Origin: Clostridiaceae bacterium
GTDB lineage: Bacteria > Bacillota > Clostridia > DSM-8532
Direction of reading: 5' to 3'
Length of the DNA stretch: 64,000 nt
Assembly (NCBI GenBank): GCA_012521615.1
Contig: JAAYMA010000048.1
Location: 1 to 64,000, forward strand
A program made the translations under genes and the position numbers. Every line of letters starts with the position of its first letter. The stretch's first letter is position 1. This document shows positions 1-8,600 of this stretch, piece after piece. Under the pieces are notes generated by a model. The model was given only the letters and a program-made list of their open reading frames with translations. It searched no databases and was not told the origin of the DNA.

Positions 1-2
1 AC

Positions 3-113
3 AAAAAGTGTAGAATAGGTCGGACTTATCAGAATTTCCTTAAATTTATGGAAGAACATCCAGGACTTCTTGTTGTAGAAATAGACTCATTTGAAGGAAA
101 AAGAGGGCCGTAA
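3..113 (+). pseudogene. IS30-like transposase fragment, cut by the window start
   Basis: An open frame enters from the left edge and reads KKCRIGRTYQNFLKFMEEHP, then VVEIDSFEGKRG, then a stop. This resembles the start of the catalytic core of IS30-family transposases, where a C-R-x-G-R-T-Y stretch precedes V-V-E-x-D-x-x-E-G and that aspartate is the first catalytic acid. A functional enzyme would continue for well over 100 residues with the second Asp and the Glu, but here a stop follows at once and I cannot recover the rest in another frame. It is therefore probably a decayed insertion sequence remnant. The family assignment rests on recalled motif similarity only. Confidence 0.5.
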
Positions 114-270
114 ATTCTTCAAAAAAAGTTCTGTAAAGCACTTTTAACAACAAAAAAAGCGAAGCGGCTAAAAATGGCTCAACAAAAGGCTTTCGGGGTC
201 CCTGATCTGAATAACCCGCTTAAATAAATGGTTCTGAATAAAAAATTTTCAAAAATTATGGCTTTTTTTG

Positions 271-298
271 TTGCTTTATGAAATAATATGGGTATAAA
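271..298 (+). promoter_or_regulatory. Probable sigma-A promoter of the HU gene
   Basis: A TTGCTT box and a TATAAA box are separated by 16 bases, about 45 bases before the HU start codon. The stretch between the transposase remnant and this promoter (bases 114-270) is AT-rich and shows no convincing gene. Confidence 0.4.
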
Positions 299-341
299 TT
301 ATCTGGCATATATAGCCAGAATATCCGAAAGGAGAGTTGAC

Positions 342-623
342 ATGAATAAGGCTGATCTTATTGATGCAATCGCCAAGAAGGCACAAATGACCAAAAAGGA
401 CGCAGGAGCGGCACTCGACGCAATCATCGAGACAATTAGCGGCTCTCTTGAGAAAGGGGAAAAGGTTACCCTTGTCGGCTTTGGAACATTTGATGTCAGA
501 GAACGCAAAGCCCGCGTCGGTGTTAACCCAAGGACAAAAGAAAAGATTCAAATTCCTGCTACCAAAGCTCCGGTATTTAAGGCTGGTAAGGAGCTGAAAG
601 AAAAAGTTGCCGCAACAAAATAA
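342..623 (+). CDS. hup: DNA-binding protein HU
   Basis: This encodes a 93-residue histone-like HU protein, a dimeric nucleoid protein that bends DNA without strict sequence specificity. It begins MNKADLIDAIAKKAQMTKKD and carries the family signature GFGTFDVRERKARVGVNPRT, the start of the DNA-gripping beta arm, then a short basic C-terminus. Length matches the family. The start was chosen at MNKADL because GAAAGGAGA lies just upstream; a longer in-frame reading upstream has no ribosome binding site and falls outside the HU family. It appears monocistronic, with its own promoter and a strong terminator. Confidence 0.95.
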   Translation: MNKADLIDAIAKKAQMTKKDAGAALDAIIETISGSLEKGEKVTLVGFGTFDVRERKARVGVNPRTKEKIQIPATKAPVFKAGKELKEKVAATK

Positions 624-638
624 AAAAACAATTATTTG

Positions 639-666
639 AAGCAGTCCGATGGACTGCTTTTTTTTG
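639..666 (+). terminator. Intrinsic terminator of hup
   Basis: The inverted repeat AAGCAGTCC / GGACTGCTT has a three-base loop and is followed by a run of T, 15 bases after the hup stop codon. Confidence 0.9.
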
Positions 667-814
667 TTCCAAATTATTCGTAACATAATCGAAACACACA
701 ATTAATATAAATATTCTGTCTTATGTAATGGTTTTATGTTAAGCTTTTCCTGTGAACCTTCTTTTTTGTTCCGCATATGAAAAGTAAACTGACAGAATTG
801 CAGGGGGTTTTTAC

Positions 815-3800
815 ATGAGACAAAAATTTTTGAGAGATACCAGGAGATTTTTAACAGGATTTGTTTCTGTATTATTGATATGTTCCATATTATCTGGGAC
901 TGCTTCTTTTGCTTTTATTTCAAATTCGGGTTCTACAAGGATTGTACATAATGAGGAATTTGAAATAGCAAAAGGAGTTGTGCTGAATAAATGGCAAGGT
1001 ATTACCACAGATGGAAAGCCTAAAGCAGGTCATACTATTACTTTTGATCCTAAAACATCTGATGCAATGATTATGACTGCTTATGGATATAACGTAAACA
1101 GCCGGGTTACTCTTTCAAGCTCATCCTACCTTGTTGAGCAGGAAGGGGTTAATGTAATTGCCGGCATAAACGGGGATTTCTACTATGTCGAAACTGGAAT
1201 TCCCATAGGAATGATGATTCAAAACGGTAGACTTGTGTCCTACAGCACTACCAAATGGAATGCCATAGGGTTTAAAAAAGACGGATCGGTTCATTTAGGA
1301 GAACCCCAATTGGAAATGCAATTTACTGTCAATGGAAAGTCAAATAGTTTTAACAACTTTAATAAAAGTCAAAGTGACTGGGGGCCATATCTTTACAGTC
1401 ATGATTTTGGTCCCAACACCGGATCGACAGTACCCAGTATAGAAGTTGTACTGGACATAATTTCAGGAGAGCCAGCCATAGGAAAAACTGTAACTGCCAC
1501 AGTATCACAAGTAAAAACAAATGCAAAATCTACTCCCATTGGTGAAAATCAACTGGTCTTATCGGCCAGAAATGAAAAAATGGGATATTGGCCATTGGCA
1601 GAGCTTAAGGTAGGGGATACTGTAGAATTTACATTCAAAGATGTAACCGGTGAGTGGTCAGATGTAGTGCAGGCCATTGGCGGGGAGAAAATCTTAATCA
1701 ATAATGGTGTTATACAAAGCGGGCTTTCCACTACAAATTATAATCCTGTAAGTGCGATAGGAGTAAAGGCCAATGGTGAAGTTGTAATACATCAGGTAGA
1801 TGGACGCAGTACCTTAAGCCAGGGTGTCTCGAGCTTTGAGGTTGCTAAATTTTTGCATGATTTGGGTTGTGTAAAAGCGATACAGCTTGATGGAGGCGGA
1901 TCTTCAGCCATAATTGCGCGGATGCCGGGGCACAGAAGTCCAGGAATAATGAACAGACCTTCTGATGGCAGGGAAAGAGCTAATTCCAACAGCCTTTTAC
2001 TTGTTTCCAAGCGAAGTATAGATATCAAAAACGGGGTGGCCGAGCCAGGCAAACAAGCTACCAAACTTCATATTTACCCCAAAAAGACATATGCTCTGCC
2101 CAATGCACAAGTAGAATACTATGTTCTTGCCACAGACGATTACTATTTTGCGACGGATGTACCCAATAATGTAGAGTGGTTTACTAATGCAGGCTCTATA
2201 GACAGCAGAAAACTGAAGGTTACAAAGAAACCGGGCAGCTATTCTGTCATGGCTGCAACTGATATCGCCTTTGGTTCAGCAGAATTAGTCGTGCTTGGCA
2301 GTGTTACATCACTTAAACCATCCCACAGTGTAGTGTATGTAGAGCCCGGAGAAACTGTGGATCTGAGTTGTGAAGCATATTATTACAATATAAAAGTCGC
2401 ATCAGATGACACTTCTTTTACCTGGAATGTTGAAGGAAATATAGGAACTGTCAGTGAGGATGGTAAATTCACTGCAGCAATGAACGCCCAGGCAAAAGGA
2501 AGAGTTGTGGTAAGCTATGGCAACACCAAAGCCTACATAGATGTTGTTTTCCCCGGACCTCCCGATATTATTGAAGACTTTGAAAACAATAACAATTGGG
2601 GTGCTTTTAAAGAAAGAGCTAAATCTGTATCTGCTTCAGTAATTGAAAACAAAGATTTAGCCAGATCGGGAACAAAGGTCCTGAAAATAGATTATGATTT
2701 CACCCTTGATAGTGATGTCGAATCAGGAATAGCGGGTGCATACGCCTCTATGACCAATCCTGATACAGGAGAACTACGCAGCATAAACTTATCCAAGGAC
2801 CCTGCCGCAATAGGAATGTGGGTTTATGGAGATAACAGCAAGAACTGGCTACGGGCTCAGGTCAGAGATGGGAATGGTCAGAAATTCTATATAGATTTTA
2901 CTTCAGATTACAACCCAAATACCGGTACAGGGGGTATAGACTGGACTGGCTGGAAGTATGTCGAGGCTAAAATCCCGTCCGGAAGAAAAGGACCATTTAC
3001 TTTGGAGATTCCTGTCCGGATCATGTGTACCAGGGATGGAATGAGAACAAAAGGCACCCTGTATTTCGACAGGATTCAGGCAGTATATACAGCATCATCC
3101 CCTGATACTGAGCCACCAGTGCTCAATATCAGTCCTGATTTAAATCAGACTGTTATTAATACCAACAAGGTTTCTCTTGTGGCTAACCTTTTCGACGACC
3201 GTTCAGGTGTTGACATCCGGAGCATAGAAGTATCCCTGGATGGAGCAAATCTTCCCTTTAATACATCTGTCAACACCGACGGAACGGTTGTCCTGAAAAG
3301 TGAGTTAGGTGCGGAACTTCCGCTGGCTGACGGATTCCACAGACTTACCTTTAAATATGCTGACTATTTTGGAAACAATGAGACAAAGAACATTGAGTTT
3401 ACAGTTGATACCGGTTTGCCGCAGATAGTTGCATCCACCCAGAATACCGTGGTGGAAGGCGGAACGTTTACAACCACATTAAGTGTCAAAAATCCGGCTA
3501 ATCTCAGGAAAGTTTATATGGATTTCGTTTATGATCCATCAAAGGTAGAAGTAGTGGATGCGGATCCAAACTTAGGCGGAAAGCAAATTGCACTTGCTTC
3601 CGGTGTCAAAAGCCGAAGAATCATAACCCACAGGGTTGATGAGGTTAATGGAAGAATAATTCTTGAGATAGATAATCTGAGTAATTTCTCAAATGCGTCT
3701 CAAGCTGAGCTTGGAACAATTACCTTTAAGGCAAAAGATTCTTTTACAGATTCTACCGAGCTCAATTTAAGGCTGGGAGCAATGATTGTAGGGCAGAATC

Positions 3801-4105
3801 CTGTAAGTCAGAGATTTGCCCTGCCCCGAATGGAAACAAATCTCGATTACAGTTTCATCTTAAATATCACCGGTACCAATCAGGGAGAAATTACTGTATT
3901 CACCTTGACCGATAAGAATGGAAATCCGGTCAGCGGAGCGGGGATCTATTTAAACGACACAAAAAATCCTCTATTTATAACAGATGAGAATGGGCAGGCC
4001 AGAACAGGTATACTGACATTGCTTCCTGTGGGGACAGAACTTAATTTCAGATGTATAAAAGACGGTTTGAAGAGTAATCCGGTTAAAATAGTTATAACTG
4101 AATGA
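815..4105 (+). CDS. Large secreted phosphodiester glycosidase with Ig-like and cohesin-like domains
   Basis: A 1096-residue exported protein. Residues 1-36 form a signal peptide (basic start, then VSVLLICSILSGTASFAF). Residues about 95-400 match the NAGPA/phosphodiester glycosidase fold, with GINGDFYY and IQLDGGGSSA as hallmark motifs. A Big/Ig-like region spans about 410-590, a galactose-binding-like jelly roll about 595-770, an Ig-like domain about 775-865 and a cohesin-like domain about 875-1005 (DFVYDPSKVEVVDA, LGTITFKA). A carboxypeptidase-regulatory-like beta sandwich ends it. The ribosome binding site GCAGGGGG precedes the ATG. No dockerin, SLH or sortase motif is visible. NAGPA-family proteins remove N-acetylglucosamine or related caps from phosphodiesters; the substrate here is unknown, though cell-wall polymers or glycans are plausible. 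Confidence 0.8.
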   Translation: MRQKFLRDTRRFLTGFVSVLLICSILSGTASFAFISNSGSTRIVHNEEFEIAKGVVLNKWQGITTDGKPKAGHTITFDPKTSDAMIMTAYGYNVNSRVTLSSSSYLVEQEGVNVIAGINGDFYYVETGIPIGMMIQNGRLVSYSTTKWNAIGFKKDGSVHLGEPQLEMQFTVNGKSNSFNNFNKSQSDWGPYLYSHDFGPNTGSTVPSIEVVLDIISGEPAIGKTVTATVSQVKTNAKSTPIGENQLVLSARNEKMGYWPLAELKVGDTVEFTFKDVTGEWSDVVQAIGGEKILINNGVIQSGLSTTNYNPVSAIGVKANGEVVIHQVDGRSTLSQGVSSFEVAKFLHDLGCVKAIQLDGGGSSAIIARMPGHRSPGIMNRPSDGRERANSNSLLLVSKRSIDIKNGVAEPGKQATKLHIYPKKTYALPNAQVEYYVLATDDYYFATDVPNNVEWFTNAGSIDSRKLKVTKKPGSYSVMAATDIAFGSAELVVLGSVTSLKPSHSVVYVEPGETVDLSCEAYYYNIKVASDDTSFTWNVEGNIGTVSEDGKFTAAMNAQAKGRVVVSYGNTKAYIDVVFPGPPDIIEDFENNNNWGAFKERAKSVSASVIENKDLARSGTKVLKIDYDFTLDSDVESGIAGAYASMTNPDTGELRSINLSKDPAAIGMWVYGDNSKNWLRAQVRDGNGQKFYIDFTSDYNPNTGTGGIDWTGWKYVEAKIPSGRKGPFTLEIPVRIMCTRDGMRTKGTLYFDRIQAVYTASSPDTEPPVLNISPDLNQTVINTNKVSLVANLFDDRSGVDIRSIEVSLDGANLPFNTSVNTDGTVVLKSELGAELPLADGFHRLTFKYADYFGNNETKNIEFTVDTGLPQIVASTQNTVVEGGTFTTTLSVKNPANLRKVYMDFVYDPSKVEVVDADPNLGGKQIALASGVKSRRIITHRVDEVNGRIILEIDNLSNFSNASQAELGTITFKAKDSFTDSTELNLRLGAMIVGQNPVSQRFALPRMETNLDYSFILNITGTNQGEITVFTLTDKNGNPVSGAGIYLNDTKNPLFITDENGQARTGILTLLPVGTELNFRCIKDGLKSNPVKIVITE

Positions 4106-4158
4106 ACAAGAAAACGAGAAATTGAATAAAATAAAAGGAACAACAATTGGAGTTCGCT

Positions 4159-4335
4159 ATGAAAAATCCGCATTTGGATGTCGACAAGCTGTCATTAATA
4201 GCGGCATTCCTTATCCTGCTTTATAATATTATATCCTTATTGCTGGCATTTCAAACTTTCATGGATAAGGTGGATAATAACAGACGTTCATACCTGCTTA
4301 ATGCAGAAAAATATATAAATAATCCGTATTTATAA
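4159..4335 (+). CDS. Small single-pass membrane protein, unknown function
   Basis: A 58-residue open frame begins MKNPHLDVDKLSLIAAFLIL and has one strongly hydrophobic segment at about residues 11-35, followed by a polar tail rich in Asn, Arg and Tyr. A TTGGAG sequence sits about seven bases before the ATG, and a good terminator follows the stop, so the frame lies in a proper transcription context after the large secreted protein gene. I do not recognise a family. It may be a real small membrane protein or a chance frame; the hydrophobic composition and flanking signals favour the former. Confidence 0.5.
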   Translation: MKNPHLDVDKLSLIAAFLILLYNIISLLLAFQTFMDKVDNNRRSYLLNAEKYINNPYL

Positions 4336-4353
4336 ATAATCATTCTTAAGTAT

Positions 4354-4385
4354 GCAGCAGTTTTTCAAACTGCTGCTGCTTTTTG
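4354..4385 (+). terminator. Intrinsic terminator upstream of pyk
   Basis: GCAGCAGTTT and AAACTGCTGC form a stem with a three-base loop, followed by TGCTTTTT. It closes the transcript of the small membrane protein before pyk. Confidence 0.85.
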
Positions 4386-4515
4386 CTCAGAAAAATAAGA
4401 AAATATATTTTTATGAATTGCTAAACTTCTGGAGTTTGTTAAAATAGGTAGGGGAGTCTGTACAAGATCGCTTTTTTTATGTTTATAATAAATAGTCATA
4501 TATAGAAAGGGAAGT

Positions 4516-6288
4516 ATGATGAGAAAAACTAAAATAATCTGCACATTAGGTCCTGCTGTTGAAGCTGAAGAAGTGATGAAGGAACTTGCTTTGAAAGGCA
4601 TGGACGTAGCAAGGCTCAATTTTTCACATGGTTCACATGATTACCACTTAAAACTCATAAAAACCTTGAAAAAGGTCAGAAAAGATATAAAGAAACCCAT
4701 TGCACTTATGCTGGATACTAAAGGTCCGGAGATCAGGCTGGGTTGTTTTGAAAACGGAGAGATTGAATTAAAAGCCAATGACAAATTTATTTTGACAACG
4801 AATAAGTGTATTGGCAATAAAAAGAGAGCTTTTATCTCTTATGCAAATCTGCCGAAGGTTGTTAAAACTGATGATATAATACTTCTGGATGATGGATTGG
4901 TAGCTCTGAAAGTTGTTGAAACAGATGAGATCCAGATAGTGTGCAGGGTGATGAATAGCGGTATTATCAAGGACAAAAAAAGTGTTAATATACCCGGTGT
5001 TCGCTTAAATATGCCCTATTTAAGCGATGAAGACGTAAAAGATATTCTGTTTGCCATAGAACACGATTTTGACTACATTGCAGCATCATTCGTACGAAGA
5101 GCAGACGATATCAATGATTTAAGAAATATCCTTGAAAAGCATGGCGGAAGCGATATTCAGATAATAGCTAAAATAGAAAATGGAGAAGGCGTTGAGAATA
5201 TTGACGAGATATTGTCGGTCAGCGACGGCATTATGGTTGCCCGCGGTGATATGGGTGTAGAGATAGATTATAATGAGCTTCCAAGAATTCAGAAAATGCT
5301 TATAAAAAAAGCCATGCTCCATGGAAAGAAGTCTATTACTGCTACTCAAATGCTTGATTCAATGATATCAAAACCCAGGCCGACACGGGCTGAAATAAGT
5401 GACGTGGCAAACGCCATCTATGACGGAACAAGCGCTATTATGCTGTCCGGGGAGACTTCAATAGGTAAATATCCTATAGAAAGTGTTTCCACTATGGCAA
5501 GAATAGCTGAGAGTACTGAGACGGCCATAAATTACAAGAAGCGTTTCAGGCAGATGCAGCTTGAAGAATCAACCACCAGCGTAACAAACGCAATCAGCCA
5601 TGCTACTTGTACAACGGCTCATGACCTTAATGCTGCAGCAATTATTACTGTTACCAAAACTGGAAGCACTGCACGCATGATTTCAAAATACCGTCCTGCT
5701 TGTCCGATAATAGGGGGATCTCCCGTTGAAAAAGTCTGCCGGCAGCTTGCTATGTCCTGGGGAGTAACACCTGTGTTGATTGAAGAAAAACAAAATACAG
5801 ACCAATTATTTGAACACGTTGTTGACAAGGCCGTTGAGACCGGGATTGTAAAAAGCGGTGATCTTGTGGTTCTAACAGGCGGTTTTCCCATTGGAATTCC
5901 AGGCATGACCAATATTATGAAGGTTGATATAATCGGCAATATTCTAATCCGTGGTACAGGTGTGAACAAGAAAATGGTTACCGGTACTCTTTGTGTTTGT
6001 AAAAGCGAAGAAGAAGCACTAAAGAATTTTAACAGCGGTGAGATACTGGTAATTCCTGAAACATCCAACAATATTATGAGTGTTTTAAAAAGAGCGAAGG
6101 GAATAATCACAGAAAAGGGCGATCTTTCATCCCATGCGGCAATTGTAGGGTTAAGCTTGGACATACCGGTCATATGTGGTGCAAAAAAGGCTACTGATTT
6201 GCTAAAGGACGGTACCACCGTTACCGTTGATTCATCAACCGGTATGGTATATGCTGGAAGGAGCCATAACTTAAAGTCGTCAAAATAA
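4516..6288 (+). CDS. pyk: Pyruvate kinase with C-terminal PEP-utilising domain
   Basis: Pyruvate kinase transfers phosphate from PEP to ADP, giving pyruvate and ATP in the last step of glycolysis. The 590-residue protein shows the N-terminal TKIICTLGP, ARLNFSHG, LDTKGPEIR, the active-site IIAKIENGEG and VARGDMGVE. The core ends near residue 475; an extra C-terminal domain of about 110 residues carries GDLSSHAAIVG, like the phosphohistidine loop of PEP-utilising enzymes. This extended form is common in Firmicutes. GAAAGGGAAG precedes two adjacent ATG codons, and the first is reported. The gene is convergent with PEP carboxykinase. C. thermocellum itself is known for lacking an ordinary pyruvate kinase, so this argues for a relative rather than that species. 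Confidence 0.95.
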   Translation: MMRKTKIICTLGPAVEAEEVMKELALKGMDVARLNFSHGSHDYHLKLIKTLKKVRKDIKKPIALMLDTKGPEIRLGCFENGEIELKANDKFILTTNKCIGNKKRAFISYANLPKVVKTDDIILLDDGLVALKVVETDEIQIVCRVMNSGIIKDKKSVNIPGVRLNMPYLSDEDVKDILFAIEHDFDYIAASFVRRADDINDLRNILEKHGGSDIQIIAKIENGEGVENIDEILSVSDGIMVARGDMGVEIDYNELPRIQKMLIKKAMLHGKKSITATQMLDSMISKPRPTRAEISDVANAIYDGTSAIMLSGETSIGKYPIESVSTMARIAESTETAINYKKRFRQMQLEESTTSVTNAISHATCTTAHDLNAAAIITVTKTGSTARMISKYRPACPIIGGSPVEKVCRQLAMSWGVTPVLIEEKQNTDQLFEHVVDKAVETGIVKSGDLVVLTGGFPIGIPGMTNIMKVDIIGNILIRGTGVNKKMVTGTLCVCKSEEEALKNFNSGEILVIPETSNNIMSVLKRAKGIITEKGDLSSHAAIVGLSLDIPVICGAKKATDLLKDGTTVTVDSSTGMVYAGRSHNLKSSK

Positions 6289-6355
6289 AACTAAATAACT
6301 TATTGCAGATTATTTCAGTACAATATGTCATAATTTATTACAGATATTGTATAAC

Positions 6356-6392
6356 AAAAAAGCCGGAGTGTGATTGTTTACTCCGGCTTTGA
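6356..6392. terminator. Bidirectional terminator between pyk and pck
   Basis: AAAGCCGGAGT and ACTCCGGCTTT form an 11-base-pair stem, with A-rich sequence on the left and TTT on the right, so it can act for both convergent genes. Confidence 0.85.
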
Positions 6393-6401
6393 TATATCCT
6401 T

Positions 6402-8195
6402 TTATTCCATTTCGTTAACTCTCTTCTCAAGAGCTGCCAACTGGTTTTCGAGTTCCTTGGGAAGTTTGGAACCGAAGGTCTTATAGTGTTCTTTTATAGA
6501 TTCAATTTCTTTCAGCCAGTCTTCTTTATTGATGGTGAGAAGTTCTTTCATTGTTTCTTCGCTTATATCAAGACCTTCAGTGTCAATCGCGTCTGGAGTA
6601 GGCATGTAGCCAATTGCAGTCTTAACAGCCTTACCTTTGCCTGAAACTCTTTCGCAAATCCACTTGAGTACACGGCTGTTCTCACCGTAACCGGGCCACA
6701 TGAAGTTGCCTTCTTCATCCTTGCGGAACCAGTTTACATAGAAAATCTTAGGAAGTTTACTTTCTTCTGTTTTTTCGCCGATATCAAGCCAGTGCTGCAG
6801 ATAGTCACCTACATGATAACCGATGAATGGCAGCATAGCGAATGGGTCACGGCGTACCTGACCAATCTTATCAGAAATAGCAGCCGCAGTAATTTCAGAT
6901 CCCATAATTGAACCCAAGAATACACCATGTTTCCAGTCAAAGCTCTCATGTACCAGAGGAATAGTGGTTGGACGACGACCGCCTACCAGGATTGCAGAAA
7001 TGGGCACACCTTTAGGATCTTCCCATTCAGGAGCAATGGCCGGACACTGGCTTGCTGGTGCTGTAAAACGAGCATTAGGATGAGCTGCTTTTCTGTCTGA
7101 ATCAGGTGTCCAGTCGTTTCCTTGCCAGTCAATCAGGTGATCAGGAGCGTCGTAGCCAATGCCTTCCCACCAGACATCTCCATCATCAGTAAGAGCAACA
7201 TTGGTGAATATGGTATTTTTCTCAATGCTGCGCATAGCATTGGGGTTTGAATCCATGGATGTACCAGGAGCAACACCAAAGAAACCTGCTTCAGGATTTA
7301 TGGCATACAGACGACCATCTTCTCCGAATTTCATCCAAGCTATATCGTCACCGATGGTTTCAACTTTCCAGCCAGGAATAGTAGGAACTAACATTGCCAG
7401 ATTTGTTTTACCGCAGGCACTTGGGAAAGCACCGCAAATATATTTGACATCGCCTTCAGGGCTGGTGATCTTAAGAATGAGCATGTGTTCAGCAAGCCAA
7501 CCTTCATCACGGGCTATTGCTGATGCTATACGAAGTGCAAAACATTTCTTTCCTAAAAGTGCGTTTCCGCCATAACCTGAACCATAGGACCAGATGGTTC
7601 TTTCTTCAGGGAAGTGGCTGATATACTTTTGCTCCATGGGTGCACACGGCCATGTGCTGTCTTCCTGACCCGGTTCTAATGGAGCACCGATTGAATGCAG
7701 ACATGGAACAAAATCTCCGTCTTCTCCCAGTTGATCAAGTACTTCCTTGCCCATTCTGGTCATGATACGCATGTTAACTACGACATATGGGCTGTCAGTA
7801 ATCTCTACGCCGATTTTGGAGTGGGGTGAACCTATCGGACCCATAGAAAATGGAATGACATACATGGTGCGTCCTTTCATACACCCTTTATATAATTCGG
7901 TCATAGTCTTTTTCAGTTCATCCGGATCAATCCAGTTGTTTGTAGGACCGGCATCATCCTTGGATTTGGATGCAATAAAGGTTCTCTCTTCAACACGTGC
8001 AACGTCAGATGGATGGCTTCTGAAAAGGTAGCTTCCGGGACGCTTTTTCAGAGGTACGGCCATACCTGATTTTACCATCTCGTCCAGCAGGCGCTGATTC
8101 TCTTCTTCAGAACCGTCACACCAATAAACTCTGTCCGGTTGGCAAAGTTCTTGAACTTCTTTGACCCACGCTTCTAACTTTTTGTTTTTGATCAT
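6402..8195 (-). CDS. pckG: Phosphoenolpyruvate carboxykinase (GTP)
   Basis: GTP-dependent PEP carboxykinase interconverts oxaloacetate plus GTP with PEP, CO2 and GDP. In glycolytic anaerobes it can run in the carboxylating direction as the first step of a malate shunt. The 597-residue length matches the GTP class. Visible motifs include the P-loop with the class-typical cysteine [12 protein letters not shown], the metal/substrate region [20 protein letters not shown], and [24 protein letters not shown] precedes the ATG. A near-consensus Rex operator lies about 230 bases upstream, so redox control is possible though not shown. Confidence 0.97.
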   Translation of the reverse strand: MIKNKKLEAWVKEVQELCQPDRVYWCDGSEEENQRLLDEMVKSGMAVPLKKRPGSYLFRSHPSDVARVEERTFIASKSKDDAGPTNNWIDPDELKKTMTELYKGCMKGRTMYVIPFSMGPIGSPHSKIGVEITDSPYVVVNMRIMTRMGKEVLDQLGEDGDFVPCLHSIGAPLEPGQEDSTWPCAPMEQKYISHFPEERTIWSYGSGYGGNALLGKKCFALRIASAIARDEGWLAEHMLILKITSPEGDVKYICGAFPSACGKTNLAMLVPTIPGWKVETIGDDIAWMKFGEDGRLYAINPEAGFFGVAPGTSMDSNPNAMRSIEKNTIFTNVALTDDGDVWWEGIGYDAPDHLIDWQGNDWTPDSDRKAAHPNARFTAPASQCPAIAPEWEDPKGVPISAILVGGRRPTTIPLVHESFDWKHGVFLGSIMGSEITAAAISDKIGQVRRDPFAMLPFIGYHVGDYLQHWLDIGEKTEESKLPKIFYVNWFRKDEEGNFMWPGYGENSRVLKWICERVSGKGKAVKTAIGYMPTPDAIDTEGLDISEETMKELLTINKEDWLKEIESIKEHYKTFGSKLPKELENQLAALEKRVNEME

Positions 8196-8600
8196 AACGT
8201 TTTCCCTCCAAGCTTACATTATTTGTATAAAATTAAGAGAGTCATATATTAACCCATTATGAAAACGATTATTTCTATTATAACTTATTATATATTATTT
8301 TGAAAGACAGTTCTTGAAAAATTTCATAAATTCATTCTGTTTATGTAATTCAAAAAATATGAAACTTGTGTTTAAAATGCTATTTCGTTGATTTGTTGAA
8401 CCTTTTATAAATTGAAGAAATTATTGTTAAGTATGTAACAAACTAATAATTGCAAGCTGATTATTTGTATAATTCATAACCAGATTCATGTATGCGAAAT
8501 ATCGTACAAATAATAATTGTTACTCCATTCTTGAATATTTATGTAAAAATAAATAAAATAAACATCAAAAAAAATAAGTAATAACAAGGTGAATTTTGTT
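8196..8600. other. Divergent intergenic region between pck and a helicase gene
   Basis: About 400 bases of very AT-rich DNA separate the two divergent genes. No gene is seen in either direction. The notable content is a Rex-like palindrome at 8424-8441. Several TATAAT-like boxes occur, but none pairs with a convincing -35 element, so I assign no promoter. Confidence 0.6.
8424..8441. promoter_or_regulatory. Rex-type operator
   Basis: The sequence TTGTTAAGTATGTAACAA matches the clostridial Rex consensus TTGTTAA-N4-TTAACAA at 13 of 14 defined positions. Rex is encoded about 10 kb away in this window. The site lies about 230 bases upstream of pck on one side and about 160 bases upstream of the helicase gene on the other; pck is the metabolically sensible target. 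Confidence 0.6.

Noticed and set aside
4436-4453. Possible Rex site before pyk
   Set aside because: Only the left half TTGTTAA is present; the right half GGTAGGG does not match.
7159-7575. Plus-strand frames inside pck
   Set aside because: Antisense shadows of a strongly conserved enzyme gene, without ribosome binding sites.
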